A stretch of 64,000 nucleotides of DNA from Crossaster papposus (lineage: Eukaryota; Echinodermata; Asteroidea; Velatida; Solasteridae), in contig JBAIAA010000104.1 in the NCBI GenBank assembly GCA_037893245.1, forward strand, positions 620,001 to 684,000. Direction: 5' to 3'. Positions 19,411 through 29,239 of this stretch are shown here, piece after piece. The notes under the pieces are model-generated. The model was given only the letters and a program-made list of their open reading frames with translations, had not been told where the DNA came from and did no database searches. A program made the position numbers and the translations under genes. Position 1 is the first letter of the stretch. Every line of letters begins with the position of its first letter.

Positions 19411-22177
19411 CTGTTTGTCCGATAAATGGAAAGACACGCCGACCGTTGAGACACGCCGACCGTTGAGACATGCCGACCGTTGAGACACGCCGACCGTTGA
19501 GACAGGCCGACCGTTGAGACAGGTCGGCCGACCGTTGAGACAGGTCGACCCAAGTTGAGACACGCCGACCGTTGAGACACGCCGACCGTTGAGACACGCC
19601 GACCGTTGAGACACGCCGACCGTTGAGACAGGCCGACCGTTGAGACAGGCCGACCGTTGAGACAGGTTGGCCGACCGTTGAGACAGGTCGACCCAAGTTG
19701 GGACACGTCGACTGTTGGGACACGCCGACTGTTGGGACACGCCGACTGTTGGGACACGCCGACTGTTGGGACACGCCGACCGTTGGGACACGCCGACCGT
19801 TGGGACACGCCGACCGTTGGGACACGCCGACCGTTGAGACAACTCGCCGTTGAGACAACTCGCCGTTGAGTGGGGTGGGTAGGGTGGGTAGGGTGGGTTG
19901 GGTGAGTAGGTGTAGGGAAGGGTGTGAAGGGTGAGTAGGTGTAGGGAGGGGTGAGTAGGTGTAGGGAAGGGTGAGTAGGTGTAGGGAAGGATGAGTAGGT
20001 GTAGAGAAGGGTGAGTAGGGTGAGACAGGCCGACCGTTGAGACAAGCCGACCGTTGAGACACGCCGACCGTTGAGGTAGCCGACCGTTGAGACACGCCGA
20101 CCGTTGAGGCACGCCGACCGTTGAGACACGTGTCTCAACGGTCGACCGGTCTCGACACATCAAAGTGTCTCGTTACGTCGACCCACGTCGACCCATGTCT
20201 CAACACGTCGACCCACGTCAAGACACGCCGACCGTAGGGTGAGTAGGTGTAGGGAAGGGTGAGTAGGTGTAGGGAAGGGTGAGTAGGTGTAGGGAAGGGT
20301 GAGTAGGTGTAGGGAAGGGTGAGTAGGTGTAGGAAAGGGTGAGTAGGTGTAGGGAAGGGTGAGTAGGTGTAGGGAAGGGTGAGTAGGTGTAGGGAAGGGT
20401 GAGTAGGTGTAGGGAAGGGTGAGTAGGTGTAGGGAAGGGTGAGTAGGTGTAGGGAAGGGTGAGTAGGTGTAGGGAAGGGTGAGTAGGGTGAGACAGGCCG
20501 ACCGTTGAGACAAGCCGACCGTTGAGACACGCCGACCGTTGAGGTAGCCGACCGTTGAGACACGCCGACCGTTGAGACACGCCGACCGTTGAGACACGTG
20601 TCTCAACGGTCGACAGGTCTCGACACATCAAAGTGTCTCGTTACGTCGACCCACGTCGACCCACGTCTCAACATGTCGACCCACGTCGAGACACGCCGAC
20701 CGTAGGGTGAGTAGTTGTAGGGAAGGGTTAGCAGGTGTAGGGAAGGGTGAGTAGGTGTAGGGAAGGGTGAGTAGGTGTAGGGAAGGGTGAGTAGGGTGAG
20801 ACAGGCCGACCGTTGAGACAAGCCGACCGTTGAGACACGCCGACCGTTGAGGTAGCCGACCGTTGAGATACGCCGACCGTTGAGACACGCCGACCGTTGA
20901 GACACGTGTCTCAACGGTCGACAGGTCTCGACACATCGAAGTGTCTCGTTACGTCGACCCACGTCGACCCACGTCTCAACACGTTGACCCACGTCGAGAC
21001 ACGCCGACCGTATGGTGAGTAGGTGTAGGGAAGGGTGAGTAGGTGTAGAGAAGGGTGAGTAGGTGTAGGGAAGGGTGAGTAGGTGTAGGGAAGGGTGAGT
21101 AGGTGTAGGGAAGGGTGAGTAGGTGTAGGGAAGGGTGAGTAGGTGTAGGGAAGGGTGAGTAGGTGTAGGGAAGGGTTGAGACACGCCGACCGTTGAGACA
21201 CGTCGACCGTTGAGACAGGCCGACCGTTGAGACAGGTCGACCCAAGTTGAGACACGCCGACCGTTGAGACAGGCCGACCGTTTAGACAGGCCGACCGTTT
21301 AGACAGGCCGACCGTTGAGACAGGCCGCCCGTTGAGACAGGTCGACCCAAGTTGAGACACGCCGACCGTTGGGACACGCCGACCGTTGGGACACGCCGAC
21401 CGTTGGGACACGCCGACCGTTGAGACACGCCGACCGTTGAGACACGCCGACCGTTGAGACACGCCGACCGTTGAGACAACTCGCCGTTGAGTGGGTTGAG
21501 TAGGGTGGGTAGGGTGGGTGGGGTGAGTAGGTGTAGGGAAGGGTGTGAAGGGTGAGTAGGTGTAGGGAAGGGTGAGTAGGTGTAGGGAAGGGTGAGTAGG
21601 TGTAGGGAAGGGTGAGTAGGGTGAGACAGGCCGACCGTTGAGACAAGCCGACCGTTGAGACACGCCGACCGTTGAGGTAGCCGACCGTTGAGATACGCCG
21701 ACCGTTGAGACACGCCGACCGTTGAGACACGTGTCTCAACGGTCGACAGGTCTCGACACATCAAAGTGTCTCGTTACGTCGACCCACGTCGACCCACGTC
21801 TCAACACGTTGACCCACGTCGAGACACGCCGACCGTATGGTGAGTAGGTGTAGGGAAGGGTGAGTAGGTGTAGGGAAGGGTGAGTAGGTGTAGGGAAGGG
21901 TGAGTAGGTGTAGGGAAGGGTGAGTAGGTGTAGGGAAGGGTGAGTAGGTGTAGGGAAGGGTGAGTAGGTGTAGGGAAGGGTGAGTAGGTGTAGGGAAGGG
22001 TTGAGACACGCCGACCGTTGAGAAACGCCGACCGTTGGGACACGTCGACCGTTGAGACACGCCGACCGTTGAGACAGGCCGACCGTTGAGACAGGCCGAC
22101 CGTTGAGACATGCCGACCAATGAGACACGCCGACCGTTGAGACACGCCGACCGTTGAGACACGCCGACCGTTGAGAC
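19411..22177. repeat. Composite minisatellite, block 3 (duplicate of blocks 1-2)
   Basis: Repeats the order of 13137-18753 but lacks the hAT-type insertion and has fewer modules. It starts with the same tttgtccgataaatggaaag and passes through the variant gactgttggg run and a G-rich core at about 19871. Module junctions centre on about 20129, 20598, 20905 and 21730, and it ends with 17-bp units before the duplicated unique segment. Confidence 0.95.
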
Positions 22178-22848
22178 AGGCACTATAGCTTTCAGGACGA
22201 AATGCCCTTTTAAAAACTAAATGCACAGTGTACAAAGTACAAACATGATAAAAAAAGGAAACTTGAGGAATGTACTTTTTCAACTGAATGAAGCACAATT
22301 TTCTTCGAGTTTAAAATCAATGCCAAATTTTCTAATACTTTGATATATTTAGGATTATCTAGTATGTATGTTCATCCACAAAAATCCAGGAAATAAATAA
22401 TTTTTTTATTGATAAACAATTCACTTGTTTAACTGTAAGCAGCACCTGCACAGTGTAGTATTAAATTTGGGGTTAAAGTGTACATGTACTCTATATTGTA
22501 CACAGTACATGTACATGTACATGTACACTGCTATTGTTGCTGTTGGGTGCCACCTTGTGCTAAACAAACCTGGCATGAACAAAATAAAATCCCAGACATG
22601 TTTTATTCACTGGAATTCTACAGCTTCTGTCAGCTCCAGAACTTGTCCAGTTTTGGGATGGCCTTGAAATTTAAGTAAAATTCATCCATGTTGAAGCAAT
22701 TTATACATGTATGCATACTATGTACAAATGCCTTATGCATGTATTCACATTTACATTAGAGACGTGGGGTATATATGTACATGTGCAGTACTACATCATG
22801 TACTACTAATACTATCATGTACTACTAATACTATCATGTACATGTACT
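22178..22848. repeat. Unique segment of the tandem duplication, copy 2
   Basis: Second copy of 18754-19410. Similarity stops at about 22848, where copy 1 instead joins the start of block 3. This places the duplication breakpoint at tacatgtact. Confidence 0.9.
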
Positions 22849-22965
22849 CTACAAATAAACAAAATGTGGGCCCAAAGTTATCATTTTTTGTTGTATGTGT
22901 TTTTGCCTCGGCGTCTTACCATCAAGGAAATCCTGATATTGATTTGAATTGCCTGTCTCTTTCTC

Positions 22966-23450
22966 ATGGTACCGGTACGTGTACTCAAGATGATTAATTC
23001 CCCCCTCTTTCCTCGTTGTGTGCAAAAGAAAAGGAAATCCAATCTCATCCTCGACCCATTCATCATCTTCGGAAAGGGGAAAAATTCCGCATGGGAAGCG
23101 TGGAAGTCCTACCCCGAAGTCACAGAGGCATTCACCTACATTGCAGTCAATCCTCATTCTCAGCTAGACGTTGACAGCCACCTCTTCACACTTCTTGAAC
23201 GCTACACAGTTGTCCTCGATGACAAGACGAGCAAACAGGAGTCTGTCAATGAGGCACGGTGGGAGATGTTCTGCCACAGAGAGGCAAAACAATGAAAACA
23301 ATCCCACCAACACAAGATGCATTGTTTGAACACTAAAAACGTGCAGTCTACCAGGCATGGATCTGGACCACAAGCGACGAGACCTAGCAAGACACTCCCT
23401 CGCCGGAGGAACAGGGCTGGAGTCCGTCAGACATTTCATTTCTCTCTTCT
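22966..23450 (+). pseudogene. Decayed fragment of an uncharacterised invertebrate domain
   Basis: Frame one (to 23295) includes FGKGKNSAWEAWKSYPEVTE, ERYTVVLDDKTS and SVNEARWEMFC. A +1 shift at about 23293 continues with TIPPTQDALFEH, stop, KRAVYQAWIWTTS, stop, and SPEEQGW. I recall the same ordered blocks (GKGK.AW.AW, DKTS...VNEAR..LFC, PPTQDAL..H.KRA.YQ, PSP...GW) from uncharacterised proteins in cnidarians, arthropods and other invertebrates, often multicopy. Function unknown. One frameshift and two stops show this copy is dead. Confidence 0.6.
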
Positions 23451-23627
23451 CTGACCAGTCCCCCCCCCTTTTATGTCATCACTCTCAGAGTCGGTGTTAA
23501 TGAACCTGACGAGGTGAAAGCTGTGACGTGAATCTTTCTTTGGAACTACGTGTACTGTACATGTATTTTGGGCAACTTTGTAAATCTTATTTTGTGTATA
23601 TACGACAAAATATTTAACATCCCTTAA

Positions 23628-23963
23628 TTAAAGGTAGGATTCACCATTTGCAGATTTCAAACATTGTTACTATCGAATTATTCAGAAATTTCAGAATTAT
23701 TTGAAAGTAAATACATGTAATGATAGGCTTCCAGCAAAATGATTGCGCTAGATATGCTATAATTCTTCTCGAACAAGAAGAACAACTGCCTGACGCTAGT
23801 TGAAAACGAATGTTGTTTTTCTTGCTTTCTTTTTTTCGACATCTACAATTGTAAAACTTCGGACAGGTCAGTTAAATGATAATATTTACTATAAAATACA
23901 ACCCCCAAATACATTTACACCCATTCCTGATAATTCATTACCAATGGTGTGTCCTATTTTTAA
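23628..23963. mobile_element. TTAA-flanked MITE, copy 1
   Basis: Starts TTAA then aggtaggattcaccatttgc; ends in caatggtgtgtcct...TTAA. Shares internal blocks (gaaagtaaata, ccagcaaaatgattgcg, gattgtaaaactt-like, cattcctgataattca) with 24973 and 26465. A TTAA target site is the signature of piggyBac-type elements. Confidence 0.75.
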
Positions 23964-24972
23964 GTTTGCATGGTTAATTTTTATTGATCGACCCTGCAAC
24001 CTCTAGATTCTGGACAAGAAGGGCGCTGTTTAATGTGATGTCATTTTCGGATTACCCTCTGTATGCAAATTTTAGGGGTTTTCTGTTTAAATTGTAAAAC
24101 AGAAAATGCTTAAATTGAAAAATGTTGCGAGAACAAAAACATTGGCATTGGCATACAGTGTACTCCTATGTACACACTAAAAGTATTGTGATTTATGACC
24201 CTGACAGTGTACACAGGTGTTGTTAATAGCCTGGCTTCTCTATTCTGTAGCTAGGGGCAATATATCATAACATGGGGTCCTTTTAGTGAGGATGTGGGGG
24301 ACAAATTCATTGAGCCATGGAACTTCCATGTGCCTTGTGAATCATTCAACCTTGTAATTCACCAGAAAGGAGGAAGCCAACCAATTTGGTTGCATTGACC
24401 ACAATTCAATTATGTATGAAATGCTGTAAAATTAATTAATTTTGTGGTTTGATTATCATGAGTGGTACATGTACCTACAGCAGGTTGTGCACATTACAAG
24501 TATCATGTACATGCACGGGTACATGTACATGTACCTGTACCTGTACATTTGTACAGATCAACCAACACAGATCTGTAATGTTGGGGAGAATATTGGATAA
24601 TAAGTATACAGTATTAGAATATCAAATATTGGCTTTTCTTTATAATATATAATTGATTCAAATGCATAATCGCAATTGTGAGTGTCTTAAATATCTTCTG
24701 TATCGTAATTTGCCATCTCAAACACTGTCTAAAATTCAATGCGATGGCTGCACAATTTTTGTTAGGCAAATATATTACAACGGCATTCATAGTATGTATG
24801 CTGTGTCCAAGGCTTCTGTTTTCCCTGTTCCTGCAAGACGGTAAACTTTCTCTGTTAATTATTAACCCTAACTCCCTACACAACAAAGGAAGTTGGAGGA
24901 TTTTGAAGGAATTGTATTGTTCAATAACAATGGTGAGGGAGTTAGGGTTAATATGTCAGGAAATGTCATATG
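23964..24972. other. Unique AT-rich spacer
   Basis: No gene recognised. Contains a TACATG/GTACCTG simple-sequence stretch (24505-24557) and scattered short ORFs. Confidence 0.4.
24505..24557. repeat. TACATG-rich simple repeat
   Basis: Imperfect hexamer run (gtacatgtac, gtacctgtac). Similar shorter runs occur at about 1236, 19060-19090, 22490-22525 and elsewhere. Confidence 0.85.
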
Positions 24973-25293
24973 TTAAAGATAGGACACCATTTGCAGATAC
25001 AGTGTATCAAACAAATTTAGTATATCTTGCTTATTTGAAAGTAAATAATGATTGTAGCCATCCAGCAAAATGATTGATATCCTGTAATTGTTCTAAAAAA
25101 TTTAATTATTAAAATAAAAATCAGTGGAAAAAACAAGAACGGCCTAAAAACCACTGCCTGATGCGGGTTAAAAAGGAACGACGTTTTCCTTGCTTTTCTC
25201 AGCATCCATGATTGTAAAACTTTGGACAACCCCCAAATCCACTCATTCATGATAATTCAAGCGATTACTGTACCAATGGTATCCTACCTTTCA
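24973..25293. mobile_element. TTAA-flanked MITE, copy 2
   Basis: Left end TTAA-agataggacaccatttgc; right end accaatggtatcctacctttcaa, where the terminal TTAA has decayed. Internally matches copies 1 and 3. Lies about 70 bp before the first preserved exon of the M-Ras pseudogene. Confidence 0.7.
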
Positions 25294-25590
25294 AGTATTT
25301 GTGGGTTTTGTATATCATAAATGTGTATGTGTATTTAAAGTTTGGTTGTCGGTTTGTTGTTAGTGCTCGATACTGCTGGACAAGAGGAGTTTAGCGCCAT
25401 GAGGGAGCAATATATGAGGAAAGGAGACGGCTTCTTACTTGTCTACTCAGTCATTGATAAAGCCAGCTTTGAGAATACCAGGTCTTTCTACACAGAGATA
25501 CTCCGAGTTAAAGACAGGTATGTGTAAGGTGTGGACGAGGCGTATTTTAAATTTGACGCCTCATAAGTCAACAATTTTGGAATTATGAAT

Positions 25591-25655
25591 CGTCGGATTT
25601 ATGAGGCGTCGGATTTATGAGGCGTCGGATTTATAAGGCGTCGGATTTATGAGGC
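25591..25655 (+). repeat. 16-bp tandem repeat
   Basis: Four copies of gaggcgtcggatttat in the intron after the first preserved M-Ras exon. Confidence 0.9.
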
Positions 25656-26464
25656 ATGAGACTTGTAACACTGAGCCTCATAGCTCCTATATGCCCCATA
25701 AGTCTGATGCTGACATTTTAGACTTGTGACCTACAGTATGGACTTTTAACCTATGGGGCGTCAGACCTATGGGGAACAAAATCTGTTCAAAATTAACTAT
25801 AGAATGTGTACTATTGATGAACATTTGCTGTTTTCTACAGAGATTCCTATCCCATGATTCTGGTTGCTAACAAAGTGGACCTCGTTCACTAACGTAAAGT
25901 GTCGAATTGAGGATGGCAAGGCATTGGCAGCAGAGCTTGGGGTAAGGCCAAATGTCATCATTGTTATTGTTGTAATACATTGTAATCTAGTCAGTTTTGA
26001 ACAATGACAAGATTACTTTACTGAAATGTATGTTTAAAGAATTACCCAGTTTGCGCCAGGATTATTTAGACATTGACCGCTTGCTGGGAGCCAGTTGTTG
26101 ACAGATATTTCTTAGTTTTTTTTGCTTGTGACGTGTCTATTCGTTATTCGTTTTGAATTCCAGAGAATAAACTTTGCATGTGTACACGGCCTTAAAGAAT
26201 TAAGGTTACTACTGAGCTTCTGGTGTATCGATTCTGTATTGACAACATCCAAGAAGTTTGCCCATTGCTTTTCCATCTATCTTGTACATAGTTTCACTTG
26301 GCCTTTTCAGCTACAAGTGTATCTAACCAGTCCTATTCAGAAAGAGTTCTGTACCCGTCCAACCCACAAACTGTACATGATGTATACCCCTGCAGATTGA
26401 CTCTTCAATGTGGATGCCTAGTTTGTCTACCCCATTCCAACAATTTGTGTCTCTAAAATATAGC

Positions 26465-26837
26465 TTAAAGGTTGTATACACCATTTGCAGATATCAAAAA
26501 TATTTACTACCGAATTATTAAGAAATATCTTACTAAATTGAAAGTAAATAATGATTTTAGGCATTCAGCAAAAGGATTGCGCTAGATATTCTGTAATTAT
26601 TCAACAAAATTGATTCTTTTTGAGAAAAATTGGCGATCGCCGGACGGCGAGCGCGAAAAAACAAAGATAACATAAGAATAACTGCTCTACCCCGGTTAAA
26701 AACGTGGTTTCTCGGCATCCATGATTGTAAAACTTCAGGAAAAGTCAGTTAAACGATATTTACTATGAAATACAAACCCCTAAATCTACCCATTCATGAT
26801 AATTCAAGCAATTACCAATGGTGTATACTACCTTTAA
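26465..26837. mobile_element. TTAA-flanked MITE, copy 3
   Basis: Best-preserved copy: TTAA-aggttgtatacaccatttg at the left and caatggtgtatactacct-TTAA at the right, giving about 20-bp inverted ends. Inserted in the intron just before the third preserved M-Ras exon. Confidence 0.85.
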
Positions 26838-27245
26838 ACCTTAAAGGATTGTTTACCTAATAGAAAACGTTCTAAATTGAGACAAGTGCCAAGGACCCAC
26901 CACAGAACATTGATAGGGCTTTTCATGAGGTCGTTAGAGTCATCAGGTAAGGACAAATTAATTCCTAAACAAATAAATAACCGGCAGTCTTACACAATAA
27001 TCACTAAGTCATCCAAATCCCCCAGATTCATCCAAATCCTCCCAAAATTCTTTAAAACAGGGGTATGGATTTTGATGGATTCTGGGTGGATAGGGTCAAA
27101 TGTTAAGATATGCAATCCCTAATGATATCCTTGTTTGTTTATTTGTTCAAATGTCTCCAGGAGGCAACCAGTGGATCAAGCCGCCAGACGTCGTAGCAGG
27201 AGAAGTAAGCGAGGCACCAAGCAATAACGGTGTGCCATCTTGTGA

Positions 27246-28704
27246 TTACATCTAAGAGGATCTAAGATGATCTTGTTGATACAGTAGCCACAGGAGTGCA
27301 TCAGACTACATTCTGATTGTAGCGAAGTCCTTCATAAATAAACTGCCCCCTCTTTCATAATTGACTGAGCAATTGACCCCGCCCACTGTCAAACATTAAT
27401 CATGTTCGCCATTAATTATTCCAAACGGTTAGGAAATCACTGCCTTGCATTTTAACACAGTGTTCCGTGTTCTTGCTAGTCCTTTATAATAAAGCCAGTT
27501 ACAAGCACATGTGTAATTGGTTAACATTTCATCTGAATAGCAAGTGACTTGAATTGAGACTGAAGGACTTGTGATAAACTTGCAGGGACTCAAATACAAC
27601 TCTGACTGTCACAAGTGATGTCTGTGTACATTGTCAACTATAGGTTTGTTTACGCTCTCATCCAATTCTGCAATTCAATGACTTGTGTTAAATTAACTTA
27701 GTGTATTACATTTTGTATTTGTAGGGACTCGAACTTACTGGCACAATATTACAATTTTGCAGTTGCAGTAAGATGCTTTGGGGATAACAAATCTGCCCAT
27801 AAAAAAAGGTGAAGAAAGCGTGTTGGCTGTTGTGATTTCAATGATGTCCATGCCTGCCATGAAAGTGTGTTAGCTGTTGTGATTTCAATGATGTCATGCC
27901 TGCCATGAATATTTTTTAACATATTTTTGTACATGTATGCAATTGACTCCCCTGGTGGGAAATATTTTGTGACATTTCAGGATTGCCTCAATTGTTAAAA
28001 CATTGATTGTCATTTAGTGATGGCTCATTGTGGGTGTATGTATAATGTTTGACTTGTTGAACTTGTCTAGTGATGTACATAATGTTGTAAACTCCAAATT
28101 CAATGCACACATTGTGAATGTTCAATTTTGTTATGCCAACTAGCACTTACAAATTCTCCGAAATGCAGAATTAAGGATGTACTCAAAGTCTCACCTTACA
28201 AAAACCATGAGTGCACTATCTACACGTGTAAAACATTCTTGGGTATTTTGAATAAAATTATGAAATTTTACTCTTTTATAATTTGATGTTGAGTATTAAA
28301 CTTTCGTCTTGCCTTCTAAATTATTAGGTCGTCTTGAGCATTAATTGTATCTGAGTTCAGCAATTGATGTAAATTTAATAAAAATGTATTCCCGTCATTT
28401 CCTTTAAGATGGTGCTTTGCATTGAACAATTATAAATGCATTTTTGTATGTACATGTAGTCTCTAGATCTATCAAAGCATTGTCAAGTATATTTCTATTG
28501 TAAATTGTTGATGTTAGTAGTAGCATTTCCAGTGTGGTTTGAATATTTAACCTAAACATAGCTGGTGTATTATATTGAACACAACATCCGAACAAGTACA
28601 TGTATCGCCCTTTCATATCAAATTGTGTAGGAATTATAATGACTTTGTTTCTCTCGTAAAAATAAATTATTTTGTTATGTAAACATATTGTACCTTTTGT
28701 TATA
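27246..28704 (+). other. AT-rich DNA downstream of the M-Ras pseudogene
   Basis: Probably former 3' UTR and flank. AATAAA-type signals occur at about 27340, 27487, 28251 and 28376. A 51-bp direct duplication lies at 27819-27909 (ctgttgtgatttcaatgatg in each copy). No other gene seen. Confidence 0.5.
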
Positions 28705-29239
28705 TATTTCATTTGCTAAGTCTTGGTGATGAGCATATACACATACATGTAATCTGCATGTATTTTTAGTAATCAAGAAAACCTATTTCCAGCAATCCTT
28801 CGTATCTCACAATGGGTCTACGAATCTCAAAACTCAAAGTAATGAATTGGCTGGCTTTATTGCACTTGTCGGGATGGGGATTATTGCTCCATTGTTTGGT
28901 ATGCTCTGAACATTATGAGCTCGATGGAAAACTTTCTTCAAAAAGAGTTTAATACCTGGAAGCTGTCAAGGAGTGGAGAAATGCACTAAAGTTAGGCAAT
29001 AAAGCAAGTTGCAAGAATTCAAATTGCTTACTTTGGCTGTTGATAATTTGTTTGTTTTTTAATTGCAAAATAATTGAGATTTAAGTAGCTCATTGACTTG
29101 CATGTATTTTACAATTGAAATTACATTTGTATTCTATTCATAATTGAAATAAATTATACAATTTTTCAATTCAAATTCTGAGATTTTCTAGTTATTGGTA
29201 CATGTATTATTTTGTTTTGTTTTTATAAAAATACAGTTT
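28705..29239. repeat. Unique segment duplicated at 30611, copy 1
   Basis: Starts tatttcatttgctaagtctt and is repeated almost exactly at 30611, an offset of 1,906 bp. Together with the satellite up to 30610 it forms a tandem segmental duplication at the edge of the satellite. Confidence 0.92.

Larger units (their letters stand above)
25364..27245 (+). pseudogene. M-Ras (MRAS) pseudogene, four 3' exons with introns
   Basis: Ras-family GTPase relic. Exon 25364-25517: [17 protein letters not shown] (G3/switch II) to ILRVKDR, split codon AG|A. Exon 25841-25941: DSYPMILVANKVDLVH (G4 NKVD), then TAA where family members have Leu, then RKVS, a one-base insertion, and EDGKALAAELG. Exon 26864-26946: KTF, TAA in place of the Tyr before IETSAKDPPQNID (G5), to VVRVIR. 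Exon 27161-27245: arginine-rich tail RRRRSRRSKRG, TAA, then RCAIL and a stop: a CAAX box (Cys-Ala-Ile-Leu) of the geranylgeranylated type. [14 protein letters not shown] and SAKDPP identify M-Ras rather than R-Ras. Introns, phases and splice sites are intact, so it is a duplicated, not processed, copy. The P-loop/switch I exons are absent upstream. Sequencing error cannot explain three substitutions easily. Confidence 0.88.

Noticed and set aside
13084-22298. Many long minus-strand ORFs (up to 375 codons) with THPSLHLL and SQRSACLNGRR repeats
   Set aside because: They are translations of the 20-bp and 17-bp tandem units, open in all three frames at once and changing with unit number; no codon-level constraint is visible.
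25545-25800. Coding sequence across the cgtcggatttat repeats
   Set aside because: This is intronic between two M-Ras exons with matching phases.
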